Positions 10,301 through 20,894 of a stretch of 64,000 nt of DNA are shown here, one piece after another. The first letter of the stretch is position 1. Every line of letters starts with the position of its first letter. Source of the stretch: Rhodoferax sp. (lineage in GTDB: Bacteria > Pseudomonadota > Gammaproteobacteria > Burkholderiales > Burkholderiaceae_C); contig NZ_JAURYQ010000015.1 of the NCBI RefSeq assembly GCF_030653815.1, forward strand, positions 62,001 to 126,000, given 5' to 3'. The translations under genes and the position numbers were made by a program. Under the pieces are notes generated by a model. The model worked only from the letters and a program-made list of their open reading frames with translations, was not told where the DNA came from and searched no databases.

Positions 10301-10802
10301 GCTGGAAGGCGAAAAAGAAGCGCGCACGGCACGCGCCCATGTGGTGGTCGGCCTGTGGCTGCAGCATCTGGCGGCCTGCGCCAGCGCCATGCCGCTGACC
10401 AGCGTGCAACTGGGGCTGGACGGCCAGGTCATCTTTGCCCCCCTGCCCCAGGCCGACGCCCTGCGCCTATTGCAGGGGCTGGTCACGGCCTACCTGGCGG
10501 CATGGGAGCGCCCGCTGCCGGTGGCCTGCAAATCTGCCTGGGCCTACCTGCAAGCCCAGGCGCAGGCGGCCCGGCAGGCTGCCACCGATCCCGACAAGGA
10601 GCCCAAAGACCCGCATGAGGCGGCCCAGGCCGTCTTCGAGGGCGCGCGCCGCGCGGGTGAACGCGCCGAGTCGGCCTACCTGGCGCGTGCCTTCGAGAGC
10701 TATGACGAGATCGAGGCCGAGTTGCCCGACTGGGCCGAGCGCCTGTACGGTGACATGGCCCGCCACATTCAACTGACCCCCAGCGATGGCGGGAACACAT
10801 GA
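7365..10802 (+). CDS. recC: Exodeoxyribonuclease V gamma subunit RecC
   Basis: A 1145-residue subunit of the RecBCD helicase-nuclease, which processes double-strand DNA ends and recognises Chi. RecC marks are visible: the N-terminal VLHGNRLEDLRDLL and VQSNGMKHWLEM, the AQREVEVLHDRLL segment near residue 395, and the MRSIPFQVICLLGMNDGDYPR segment near residue 690. RecC has a helicase-like fold without working ATPase motifs, and none is seen here. The start at 7365 overlaps the preceding stop as ATGA; a second ATG at 7377 is possible. It is the first gene of the recCBD cluster, an order common in betaproteobacteria. Confidence 0.94.
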   Translation: MNANMTEVTAPVFKSGFMVLHGNRLEDLRDLLSEFLRAQPLPPLVPEVILVQSNGMKHWLEMALADDAALGICAATRLELPSGYLWQVYRSVLGAETVPAHMPFDKSHLVWRLVRLLPVLADSQPVYAPLQRYLALDADGRKLYQLALQVADVFDAYQSYRADWLADWAAGDDVLRGHDGQPGVLADAHAWQARLWRDLRADVGPGLADASRASVHARFMAALQAQLAQSQTTGQRPAGLPPRLVVFGISSLPMQTVEALAQLGQVCQVLMLVQNPCQYYWGDIVAGHDQLRAQLRHRQAARPVASDSHPLLASWGKQGRDHLHLLDDFDNVAQYRQRMHRVDVFVDPAAGLDTPTLLNQLQSGILNLEPAHNALDAKRKVPPDDDSIRLVTCHGAQREVEVLHDRLLAWFDADPALSPRDVMVMVPDMAAFAPHIQAVFGRFAAGQVRHIPYSVADTTPRQSPLVQALEQLLSLPNARVSLADWLGLFEVAAVRQRFGLDEADVAQLHDWLAQAGVRWGLDAHHRMAWGVPPGVPGLDQNSWAFGLRRLLLGYAVGAGAPWGNTLPQAALNGLDASVISALLDWVEAVNQTLQELSGSQTPSQWGLTLSGIVARFFAAADDLDERLIQRCLAPLEVWQQACDAAQLETPLPLDVVREHWLSQIEESSLQQRFFGGGVQFGTLMPMRSIPFQVICLLGMNDGDYPRQQAPRDFDLMAQSWRAGDRSRREDDRYLFLEAILSARQKLYISWQGHRATDNSEQPPSVLVAQLLDYLQMGWQGAPKPQQQPLQAFSEAYFLQDSPFESYARDWARVHEQPAPQAPQAGPPALTAPSALTLADLRQLLRQPVEVFFKSRLRVRLDTLEELEQTEEPFALNGLEQYQAGQALLDATELPQALEHMRLSGQLPMAAFGQRLATELQAKTQVVLDRQGEWTLRYPEPLPAQSIELQVGGISLTGTLEGLYHGEGGWLQMNQRVGAVLEGEKEARTARAHVVVGLWLQHLAACASAMPLTSVQLGLDGQVIFAPLPQADALRLLQGLVTAYLAAWERPLPVACKSAWAYLQAQAQAARQAATDPDKEPKDPHEAAQAVFEGARRAGERAESAYLARAFESYDEIEAELPDWAERLYGDMARHIQLTPSDGGNT

Positions 10803-13800
10803 GCGCCGTCCAAAAGCTCGATCCGCTGACCCTGCCGCTTAAAGGCCTGCAGGTGATCGAGGCCTCGGCCGGCACCGGCAAGACCTGGACGCTGGCGGCG
10901 CTGTATGTGCGCCTGGTGCTGGGCCATGCGCCCGGTGGCAGCAACACCGACCGGGGCTTGTACCCGCCGCAAATCCTGGTCATGACCTTCACCGACGCCG
11001 CCACGGCCGAGCTGCGCGGGCGCATCCGCGCGCGCCTGGCGCAGGCGGCACGCTACTTTCATGACGGCGAGCAGCCCGGTTTTGAGGTCGATGATTTCCT
11101 GCGCGCGCTGTACGCCGAGACCGATGCCGGACAACGGCCGGCCTGCGCCGAGCGGCTGGACGTGGCCGCCCAGTGGATGGACGAAGCCGCGATTTTTACC
11201 ATCCACGGCTGGAGCAGCCGGATGCTCAAAACCCACGCCTTCGACAGCGCCAGCCTGTTCCAGCAAAGCCGGGTCGAGGACAGCGCGCAGCTCAAGTTGA
11301 CTGCCGTGCAGGACTATTGGCGCAAGTGGTTTTACCCGCTGTCGGCCGATCAGATCGGCGCCTTGCAGGCAGTGGCCAGCAGCCCACAGGATCTGCTGGA
11401 CCAACTGGGACCACTCTGGGCGAAAGAGGACAAGGCGCCGCAGCCAGCCACCGCGCCGGAGCTGGGAGCCAGGGCGGCAGAGCGTTCTGCTGCGTGTCCC
11501 CCGCCCTGCGGGCTCCTCCTTTTACCTGCGCAGAACGCTCTGCCGCCCTGGCTCCTAACGCCCGATGTCATCATCCAGGCCTGGGAGCTCTGGCACACCC
11601 AATGCCAGGAACTGGACAAACTGGCGCACGCTGCTTGTACTGACGACGTGATTGCGTTGCTCCGTGACACCATTGCTGCCAAAAAACTCAAGGCCTATCG
11701 GGCCGATTGGCCAGGCAAGTTGGCCGAATGGGGCCAAGGCGGCGCGTTCAGCCAACTCGACAAAAAAGCGCAGGGCGCTGCCATCACGCTACTGCAACGG
11801 TTTTCACGGCAGACATTGCTCGACAAGGGCTGGGCTGACGCCGCGCAACACAGCGCCTTTGCCCACATCGAGGCCCTCAGCGAGCATCTTGCCGCCGAGC
11901 CCGAAGTGGCCGAGCAGTTGCTGGCCCACGCCGCGCATGAGGTGGGCGCAGCCTACGCCCGAGCCAAGGCCCGCCTGGCGCAGTTCGACTTTTCCGACCT
12001 GTTGCAAAACCTGTACCACGCGCTGCAGGCACCCGACGGCCGCCTGGCTGAGGCCATTCGTCAGCAGTTTCCGGTGGCGCTGGTCGACGAGTTTCAGGAC
12101 ACCGACCCCTGGCAGTATGGTGCCTTGAGCAAGATTTATGGCGCCTCTGACGGCTCGCCCCACGCCACCGGCCTGATCATGATTGGCGATCCCAAACAGG
12201 CCATTTACAGCTTTCGCGGCGCCGACCTGGCGACCTACCTGGGCGCCCGCCAGCAAGCCCAGGCCATTCACACCCTGTCAGGCAACTTCCGCTCGACCGC
12301 GGGCCTGGTGGCGGCAGTGAACCATGTGTTTGCCCACGCGGTCAAACCTTTTGGCGACGTGCCTTATGAGATCGTAACCGCCTGCAATGACCAGGTGCCG
12401 CCGCTGCAGGTGGCGGGCCTGACCCAGCCCGCCATGACCGTCTGGCAGCTGCAGCACGCCAGAATGCCGCGCAAGCCGGTGCTGTTGCGCCAACTGGCCG
12501 AGGTCTTTGCCACCCAAATGGTCGGCTTGCTCAATGCGGGTGCCACCCGACCCGGCGCCATGGCGGTGCTGGTGAAGAACTGGGTGGAGGCGCGCGCCAT
12601 TCGCGCCGCCCTGTCAAACCGTGGCGTGCGCAGCGTGTATTTGTCCGAGCGCGACAGCGTCTTTGCCACGCCGCAGGCCACCGACCTGTGGCGCATCTTG
12701 CGGGCCGTGGCCCAGCCGCGTGATGCCCAATACATCCGGGCCGCGCTGGCGACCGCGCTCTGGGGACTGCCCTGGAACGATCTTGAAAACCTGTTTCAGG
12801 ATGAAGTGGCCTGGGACGAGATCAGCGAACGTTTTCATGGCTGGCAAAAAATCTGGCAGCGCCAGGGCTTTCTGCCGATGCTGCACCATCTGCTGCACGA
12901 GCAGTCCATTCCGGCGCGGCTGCTCAAGCAGGGCGACGCTGCCAGCACGCAGGGCGAACGCCAACTGACCAACCTGCTGCATCTGGGCGATTTGCTGCAA
13001 AGCGCCAGTCTGGGTTTGCAGGGCGAAGGCGCGCTGCTGCGTTACCTTGAAGACCAGTTGCGCGACCCGCAAGCGAGCGGCGACACCGCGCAATTGCGCC
13101 TTGAAAGCGACGCCGATCTGGTGCAGGTCATCACCCTGCACAAGGCCAAGGGGCTGCAATACCCGCTGGTGTTCCTGCCTTTTGTGGCCAACTACCGGCC
13201 GGCTGACAAGGCTGAAGACGAGCCGCAGCGGCTGGCCGAAGACATCCGCCTGCTGTATGTGGCGCTGACCCGTGCCGAGCAAGCGGTGTGGCTGGGCATC
13301 ACCCCGACCCGGGGCGACATGGACGGCAAGAGCCCCAAAGTCAAAAGTGCGGTGTCGGCGCTGCTGGGCCGCCAGACCAGTGACGACCTGGCGCAGTGCC
13401 TCAGGGCGTGGGCGTCCGAACACATCGTGGTGCAAAACGCACCCGTACCCGACGACAGCGCGTACACGCCGCAGGCCCCCGCCAAAATCTGGAAACCGGC
13501 GCTCACACCCCGGCGCCAGTTGCGCAGCCGCTGGTGGAGCGCCAGCTTCAGCGCGCTCACGCGTGATGTGGAGACCGCCAACCCGGCGCCAAACCCCGGG
13601 TCCGCGCTGGACGAACGCCTGGGCGATGCCCGGATCGACAGCGCCCTGCCCCCGTCATCGCGAGCAGAGCGCGGCAATCCATGCCAGGACGATCAGCCCG
13701 ACCTGCTGTCCCCGCCGTTCAATGCCTTCCCTGCCGGCAGCCACTACGGCACCCTGCTGCATGACCTGCTGGAATGGCAGGCGCAACAGGGCTGGCCCGC

Positions 13801-14482
13801 AGCGCAAAACAACCCGCCCGCAGCTGTGGCCTTTGAGTGGCAAAAGCTGCTGGCCCGCAAGGCGCAGGGACTCAAGCTCGATGCGACCGAGTGCGATGTG
13901 CTGGCCGCTTGGGTGCCCGCCATCGTCAACACACCGTTGCCGCTGACAGGGTCATCCAGGCTGGTGTTGGCCAGCTTGAAACCTGTACAACACTGGGCCG
14001 AGATGGCTTTCAGCCTGAAGGTCAGCGCCCTGGACAGCGCCCGGCTTGACCACCTGATCGCTGCACATGTGCAAGTCGGCCAGCCGCGCCAAGCCATGCA
14101 GCCCCGGCAACTGGAGGGCATGCTCACCGGCTTCATGGACCTGGTACTGGAATTTGAAGGACGCTACTACGTGCTCGACTACAAGTCCAACAAGCTGCCG
14201 GGCTACGAGCCGGCGCAGCTGCAGCAGGCCATGCTGGCGCACCGCTACGACGTACAGTACACCCTGTATTTGCTGGCGCTGCACCGCTTGCTCAAATCAC
14301 GCCTGGCCGACTACGACTACGACCGGCATGTGGGCGGTGCGCTGTACCTGTTTTTGCGCGGCATTGACCAATCCGGCGCCGGGCTGTATTTGGACCGGCC
14401 GCCCAAAGCCCTGATCGAAGCACTTGACGCGGCGTTCTCCGCCCGCCCCGCGCGCGCCGAACCTTTGGAGGCTGCCCCATGA
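10799..14482 (+). CDS. recB: Exodeoxyribonuclease V beta subunit RecB, with two in-frame repeat insertions
   Basis: A 1227-residue UvrD-type 3'-5' helicase joined to the RecBCD nuclease. Walker A AGTGKT is at residues 24-29, the DEFQDTDPWQ motif near 424-433, GDPKQAIYSFRGAD near 463-476, and the QVITLHKAKGLQYP motif near 776-789. The C-terminal nuclease keeps its key features: GTLLHDLLEW, FMDLVLE and the LDYKSNK catalytic motif. Two segments look foreign. Residues about 223-252 are translated from a perfect 26-bp inverted repeat (11465-11555), and PSSRAERGNPC near residue 953-963 comes from a widespread CGTCAT...CAATCC-type repeat (13653-13684). Both keep the frame and lie in linkers, so the enzyme is probably active. 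It overlaps recC and recD by 4 bp at each end. Confidence 0.94.
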   Translation: MSAVQKLDPLTLPLKGLQVIEASAGTGKTWTLAALYVRLVLGHAPGGSNTDRGLYPPQILVMTFTDAATAELRGRIRARLAQAARYFHDGEQPGFEVDDFLRALYAETDAGQRPACAERLDVAAQWMDEAAIFTIHGWSSRMLKTHAFDSASLFQQSRVEDSAQLKLTAVQDYWRKWFYPLSADQIGALQAVASSPQDLLDQLGPLWAKEDKAPQPATAPELGARAAERSAACPPPCGLLLLPAQNALPPWLLTPDVIIQAWELWHTQCQELDKLAHAACTDDVIALLRDTIAAKKLKAYRADWPGKLAEWGQGGAFSQLDKKAQGAAITLLQRFSRQTLLDKGWADAAQHSAFAHIEALSEHLAAEPEVAEQLLAHAAHEVGAAYARAKARLAQFDFSDLLQNLYHALQAPDGRLAEAIRQQFPVALVDEFQDTDPWQYGALSKIYGASDGSPHATGLIMIGDPKQAIYSFRGADLATYLGARQQAQAIHTLSGNFRSTAGLVAAVNHVFAHAVKPFGDVPYEIVTACNDQVPPLQVAGLTQPAMTVWQLQHARMPRKPVLLRQLAEVFATQMVGLLNAGATRPGAMAVLVKNWVEARAIRAALSNRGVRSVYLSERDSVFATPQATDLWRILRAVAQPRDAQYIRAALATALWGLPWNDLENLFQDEVAWDEISERFHGWQKIWQRQGFLPMLHHLLHEQSIPARLLKQGDAASTQGERQLTNLLHLGDLLQSASLGLQGEGALLRYLEDQLRDPQASGDTAQLRLESDADLVQVITLHKAKGLQYPLVFLPFVANYRPADKAEDEPQRLAEDIRLLYVALTRAEQAVWLGITPTRGDMDGKSPKVKSAVSALLGRQTSDDLAQCLRAWASEHIVVQNAPVPDDSAYTPQAPAKIWKPALTPRRQLRSRWWSASFSALTRDVETANPAPNPGSALDERLGDARIDSALPPSSRAERGNPCQDDQPDLLSPPFNAFPAGSHYGTLLHDLLEWQAQQGWPAAQNNPPAAVAFEWQKLLARKAQGLKLDATECDVLAAWVPAIVNTPLPLTGSSRLVLASLKPVQHWAEMAFSLKVSALDSARLDHLIAAHVQVGQPRQAMQPRQLEGMLTGFMDLVLEFEGRYYVLDYKSNKLPGYEPAQLQQAMLAHRYDVQYTLYLLALHRLLKSRLADYDYDRHVGGALYLFLRGIDQSGAGLYLDRPPKALIEALDAAFSARPARAEPLEAAP
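11465..11555. repeat. Perfect 26-bp inverted repeat inserted in frame in recB
   Basis: The arms at 11465-11490 and 11530-11555 are exact reverse complements over 26 bp (GGAGCCAGGG...GTTCTGC), separated by 39 bp. RNA from it would fold into a long hairpin. It is read as protein within recB between APQPAT and PDVIIQAW, a joint that reads naturally if the element is removed. The structure resembles palindromic miniature elements that insert into coding regions and stay in frame. I saw no clear target-site duplication. Confidence 0.85.
13653..13684 (+). repeat. Half of a dispersed CGTCATTGCGAG-type repeat in recB
   Basis: The sequence CGTCATCGCGAGCAGAGCGC followed by GGCAATCCATG matches the well-known palindromic repeat found between and within genes of many Proteobacteria (consensus from memory: CGTCATTGCGAG...GGCAATCCATG). 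Only the left half is present, read in frame as SSRAERGNPC within a proline- and alanine-rich linker ahead of the RecB nuclease domain. No matching right arm was found downstream. Confidence 0.65.
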
Positions 14483-16248
14483 GCGCCTCATTGGCTGAAA
14501 ACGACACCCTGGCACTGACCGGACTGGACCGGGCCCTGGTGGCATTTCTGCAAGCAGTGCAGCCCAGCTTGGAGCCGCTGCACGGCGAACTGGCGGCCCG
14601 GGTCAGCCAGCAGTTCGGCCTGGGCCACGCCTGTCTGGACCTGAGCACGCTGGCGCCTGAATTGCGCCAGAGCGCGGCCAGCCTGCCCTGGATTAAAGGC
14701 CCCAACAGCCCGCTGGTGCTGGACGGTGCAAGGCTTTATCTGCGCCGCAACTGGAGCGCTGAGCAAAGCATCCGCGCCTCGATTGCCGCCCGTCTTGCGC
14801 AGCCCTGCCCCGTCCCCGAAAACCTGAGCGCGACACTGTCGCAGCTGTTCGAGGAAGGCACTCAAACTGCCGCCCCGGATTGGCAAAAGGTGGCTTGCGC
14901 GCTGGCCGCGCGCAAACGCTTCACGCTCATCACCGGTGGCCCCGGCACCGGCAAAACCACCACCGTGGTGCGCCTGCTAACCCTGCTGCAAGCCGACCCG
15001 GCGCGCCAGCACTCGCCCTTGCGCATCGCGCTGGCGGCCCCCACCGGCAAGGCGGCCGCGCGGCTGGGCGAATCGATTGCTTCAGCGGTGCAAAAGCTGC
15101 CCGAGCCGCTGCGCCAACACATCCCGACCCAGGCCGTCACCCTGCACAAATTGCTGCAAGTGCGCAGCAACCTGGCGCAGGACGCCGTGCCCGAGCTGGC
15201 CGTGGACCTGGTGGTGGTGGACGAAGCCTCGATGATCGACCTCGACATGATGGCCCGGCTGCTGGCCGCCGTGCCCTTGAGCGCCAGCCTGATCCTGCTG
15301 GGCGACAAGGACCAACTGGCCTCAGTCGAAGCGGGCGCCGTGATGGGCCAACTCTGTGCCGGTGCCGACCTGGGCCGCTACACCCCTGACACGCTGGCCT
15401 GGCTGGCACAAACCACCGGGGCCGACCTGAGCGCCTGGGCCGGTGACGGCTCAAGCCTGGCGCAGCAAACTGTGATGCTGCGCCTGAGCCACCGCTTTGC
15501 CGACGACAGTGGCATCGGCCAATGGGCGCGCGCGGTGAATGCGGGTGACAGCGCCGGGGTCGCCAGGCTGTGGCGCCAAGCCCCTGACTGGCGCCGTGAC
15601 GCGTCAGCCAGCGTCACCCGGCTGCAACCCGGCCAGGCGCATGACCCGCGCCTGAAAGCGCTGGTGCAGCAGGGCTGGCAAGCCTGGCTGCAACAACTTG
15701 AAAACGTCAAATCCAGCGCGTGCAGCGACGCACAGGCGCTGGCCGCACTCAAGGCGTTTGCCAACTTTCAGGTGCTGTGCGCGGTGCGCGACGGCCCCTG
15801 GGGTGTGGACAGCCTGAACCAACGCATCGCCAGCAGCATGGGCCTGCCCGCCGAGGGCTGGTACACCGGCCGCCCGGTGATGGTGACGCGCAACGACTAC
15901 AACCTCAAACTGATGAACGGCGACGTCGGCCTGTGCCTGAATCACACCAGGGGACTGCGCGTGGCCTTCCCGGACGGCCAAGGCGGCATGCGCTGGGTGC
16001 TGCCCGCCAGGCTGGACGCGGTAGAAACCGTATTTGCCATGACCGTGCACAAGTCGCAGGGCTCGGAGTTTGACCATGTCGCCCTGGTGCTGCCCGACCG
16101 GCCGGTGGCGGTGCTAACGCGCGAGCTGCTTTACACCGGCATGACGCGGGCCAAGGAACAGCTGACGCTGGTGGTGCCGCAGGCCCAGGTGCTGTGGCAC
16201 GCGGTCGCGGCCCAGGTGCTGCGCAGCGGTGGGCTGACTGACCTGTGA
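14479..16248 (+). CDS. recD: Exodeoxyribonuclease V alpha subunit RecD
   Basis: A 589-residue SF1B 5'-3' helicase, the fast motor of RecBCD. Walker A GGPGTGKTT is at residues 153-161, followed by LAAPTGKAAARLGESI, the VVVDEASMIDL Walker B region near 240-250, LLGDKDQLASVEAGAV, and the C-terminal FAMTVHKSQGSEFDHV and TGMTRAKEQLTLVV motifs. The N-terminal 130 residues are the variable RecC-contact domain. Length is near the E. coli protein (about 608). It overlaps the recB stop by 4 bp (ATGA), so the three subunits are probably translationally coupled. Confidence 0.95.
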   Translation: MSASLAENDTLALTGLDRALVAFLQAVQPSLEPLHGELAARVSQQFGLGHACLDLSTLAPELRQSAASLPWIKGPNSPLVLDGARLYLRRNWSAEQSIRASIAARLAQPCPVPENLSATLSQLFEEGTQTAAPDWQKVACALAARKRFTLITGGPGTGKTTTVVRLLTLLQADPARQHSPLRIALAAPTGKAAARLGESIASAVQKLPEPLRQHIPTQAVTLHKLLQVRSNLAQDAVPELAVDLVVVDEASMIDLDMMARLLAAVPLSASLILLGDKDQLASVEAGAVMGQLCAGADLGRYTPDTLAWLAQTTGADLSAWAGDGSSLAQQTVMLRLSHRFADDSGIGQWARAVNAGDSAGVARLWRQAPDWRRDASASVTRLQPGQAHDPRLKALVQQGWQAWLQQLENVKSSACSDAQALAALKAFANFQVLCAVRDGPWGVDSLNQRIASSMGLPAEGWYTGRPVMVTRNDYNLKLMNGDVGLCLNHTRGLRVAFPDGQGGMRWVLPARLDAVETVFAMTVHKSQGSEFDHVALVLPDRPVAVLTRELLYTGMTRAKEQLTLVVPQAQVLWHAVAAQVLRSGGLTDL

Positions 16249-16380
16249 ATTGCATGAAGTCAGCGGCGTTATGCCTCACACAGGAAATTTCTGAGGGGCT
16301 TTCAGTTTTCGGTGTCTGTTGACGACGAGTTGCTGCCGGCCGCTAATGACCGCTATCCATAGGGCAAATTCCGCCACGAA

Positions 16381-16872
16381 TTAATCCAATGCGATGGCAA
16401 CAATCGGCACACCACACATCTCCGCCAGTGCATGCACCACGATAGCGTGATCTTCTCGTTGGGGAAGACCTGAGACCGTGACAGTACCAATGCAGCCCAC
16501 ACTCGCAACGGAAATCGGAAAACTGCCGCCATGACTGGCAAAGTCACGCGTAGGCAAGCCCATCTTGCTCTCCAGTGAGCTTTGCTCCTGACGCAGTGCC
16601 AGGCCAATCGCGTATGAACTTCGGTTGAGGAGCTCCACTGTGTTGCGTTTGCGCCTCGCCCAGTCCGCATTGACGGGAGCAGTTCCCTGCATGGCGGAGA
16701 AAAACACCGTTTCACGGCCCAGGCGGATCTCGATAACCACCGCAGCTCCCCGCTCTTTTACCTTGGTTCTCAGGAGTGATCCCAACGTCCAAGCCGTGTT
16801 CTCGTCAAACGCTGTGAAACGTAGTCGTTCCTCTTGAAGGGCGATCATTGCAATATCTTTTTCAATGTCCAT
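16381..16872 (-). CDS. UPF0303 / HbpS-like family protein
   Basis: A 163-residue cytoplasmic protein of the UPF0303 family (yeast YBR137W-like; HbpS/GlcG-like fold). Visible matches are the central FFSAMQGTAPVNADWARRKRNTV stretch (quoted residues about 57-79 in part), then LPTRDFASHGGSFPI and the C-terminal IGTVTVSGLPQREDHAIVVHAL. The biochemical role of the family is not settled; some relatives bind haem. It stands alone between recD and the divergent frm operon. The surrounding bases are less GC-rich than the neighbouring genes, which may hint at separate acquisition. An internal ATG at codon 9 is an alternative start. Confidence 0.8.
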   Translation of the reverse strand: MDIEKDIAMIALQEERLRFTAFDENTAWTLGSLLRTKVKERGAAVVIEIRLGRETVFFSAMQGTAPVNADWARRKRNTVELLNRSSYAIGLALRQEQSSLESKMGLPTRDFASHGGSFPISVASVGCIGTVTVSGLPQREDHAIVVHALAEMCGVPIVAIALD

Positions 16873-17066
16873 GCTAATTTCTCAAAGTCTTTGATGACAA
16901 GACCGCACTGAATGAACAACAGGCTTTTTCGATCAAACAGCAGTCCAGACACCATTGTTACAGCTTGAGCACAACAGGGAACCCGCACTTTTGTCTCCGG
17001 CCAGGCCTCTGAGCAGCCATGCATGCCTGGCTCGTGCCTAAAGTAGCATTTTAATGAGCTTGTTGA

Positions 17067-17084
17067 TATACTACCCCCCAGTAC
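17067..17084. promoter_or_regulatory. FrmR/RcnR-type operator upstream of frmR
   Basis: The minus-strand sequence TACTGGGGGGTAGTA (17069-17083) fits the TACT-G6-N-AGTA operator described for RcnR and closely related to FrmR sites. It ends 20 bp before the frmR start codon, where a bound repressor would block transcription initiation. Formaldehyde modification of FrmR is known to release such sites in E. coli. Confidence 0.8.
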
Positions 17085-17102
17085 AAAATACAATCCGTTG
17101 CC

Positions 17103-19404
<2,302 letters not shown>

Positions 19405-19583
19405 ACGCCCTACTTGCAGGCCCGCGCATCACATTCGATATGTCAACCTCCAACACTTCCCCGGTGCTCCAGGTGGTGATTAAACAGTAGGGCTCCAATG
19501 CACTCACCGATTGGAGTTTCGGATACACGAAAGGCAAGCAGCCCAATAACCGGGTGCGGTTATTTCTGACCATCATTTCCTGC

Positions 19584-20882
19584 TCACAGCACATCCCGCA
19601 GCCGGTGGTACAGCGTGCCCAGCACCAGGCTGGGCATGCGCAGCAGCGGCCCGCCCGGAAAACGGCGGTGCTGCAATTTGGCAAACAGGTCGAACTGACC
19701 AGCCTGGCCCGCCACTGCCTGCGCCACCAGTTGCCCGGCCAGGCCGGTGAGCGCCACGCCATGGCCGCTGAAACCCTGCAGGTAATACAGGTTGTCGCCC
19801 AGGCGGCCGAAATCGGGCGCGCGGTTCATGCTGATGTCGACAAAGCCGCCCCATAAAAATTCGACCGGCGTGTTGCGCAGCTCCGGAAACACCTTGGCCA
19901 TGCGCGCTGCCATCAGCGCTTGCAGGTTCGCCGGGGTGCGGGTGGTGTAGCTGACGCGCCCGCCGAACAGCATGCGGTGGTCGGCGCTGAAGCGAAAGTA
20001 GTCCAGCACAAAATTGTTGTCGCAGACCGCTGCGTTGCTCGGAATCAGGCGTTGGCACAGTTCGGGGTCAAGCGGCGCGGTGCCGATCATGTAGGTGCCC
20101 ACCGGCATGATGCGCGGCGCGATGTCGGGGGCCACCTTGGGGCCGTATTCGGCCAGCATGCAGTTGCCCGCCAGCACACCGAAGGGCGCGCTGACCGAAC
20201 CCTGGGACGTGCTGGCGGTGAGCTGCTTGCCGCGTTGAAGAGCCGTGACTGCCGAATACTCGTAAATCTGCACGCCCAGGCTGCGGGCGGCGCGCGCCAG
20301 CCCCAGGCCGAATTTGAGCGGATGCAGGTGGCCCGATTTGCGCTCATAGGCGCTGGCCTGGTAAAGCGGGCTGGCAATATGGCGCTGCACCTCGGCCCCC
20401 ATGGCAAAGTCGGTCACCAGGCCGTATTGCGCCATGGCCTGCATGTCGGCGGCCAGGGAGCGCGCCTTGTGCGCCGAGTCGGCCACGTGCAGGTAGCCGT
20501 GCTGGCGGTCGCAGTCGATCTGGAAGTCGGCAATGCGCTGGTCGATCAGGTCGAGCGAGCCCAGCGAGAGGTCCCAAGCCAGACGCGCCTGCGCCTTGCC
20601 GAGTTGCGCCTCAAAGGGCGCCTGGCCACTGGCATAGCCCGCGAGGGCCTGACCGCCGTTGCGCCCGGAGGCCCCGGCACAAATCCGGTCGGCCTCCAAC
20701 ACCACCACCTGGTGGCCACGCTGCGCCAGCTCGATGGCCGCCGACAGGCCGGCATAACCGGCGCCGACCACCAGCACGTCGGCCGTGATGTGGCCTTGCA
20801 CAGGTGGCGCCACGGCGTCGCGCTGCACGCTGGCTTCGTAGTAGCTGTGCTGGTTAAGCTGGGTGTCGGAGTCGAGCAGCAT
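19584..20882 (-). CDS. puuB: FAD-dependent gamma-glutamylputrescine oxidase (PuuB-like)
   Basis: A 432-residue flavoprotein of the DAO family. The dinucleotide-binding motif GAGYAG is at residues 40-45, followed by AAIELAQRGHQVVVLEAD and CAGASGRNGGQALAGY. The C-terminal half has the SGHGVALTGLAGQLVAQA FAD-binding stretch. The N-terminus, with SYYEASV and a long pre-FAD segment, is typical of PuuB, which oxidises gamma-glutamylputrescine to the aldehyde with release of ammonia and hydrogen peroxide. It lies 12 bp downstream of agmatinase on the same strand. The matching synthetase-like gene is 14 kb away. Other amines or amino acids remain possible as substrates. Confidence 0.85.
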   Translation of the reverse strand: MLLDSDTQLNQHSYYEASVQRDAVAPPVQGHITADVLVVGAGYAGLSAAIELAQRGHQVVVLEADRICAGASGRNGGQALAGYASGQAPFEAQLGKAQARLAWDLSLGSLDLIDQRIADFQIDCDRQHGYLHVADSAHKARSLAADMQAMAQYGLVTDFAMGAEVQRHIASPLYQASAYERKSGHLHPLKFGLGLARAARSLGVQIYEYSAVTALQRGKQLTASTSQGSVSAPFGVLAGNCMLAEYGPKVAPDIAPRIMPVGTYMIGTAPLDPELCQRLIPSNAAVCDNNFVLDYFRFSADHRMLFGGRVSYTTRTPANLQALMAARMAKVFPELRNTPVEFLWGGFVDISMNRAPDFGRLGDNLYYLQGFSGHGVALTGLAGQLVAQAVAGQAGQFDLFAKLQHRRFPGGPLLRMPSLVLGTLYHRLRDVL

Positions 20883-20894
20883 GCATCAAAACTT

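Noticed and set aside
11465..11555. Possibility that the recB palindrome is a terminator or attenuator
   Set aside because: The frame runs through without a stop, there is no T-run after the second arm, and recD lies downstream in the same unit.
19545..19564. Hairpin AATAACC-N6-GGTTATT between frmB and puuB
   Set aside because: It lies in a convergent gap where a terminator is expected, but neither strand has a T-run after the short AT-rich stem, so I do not call it.
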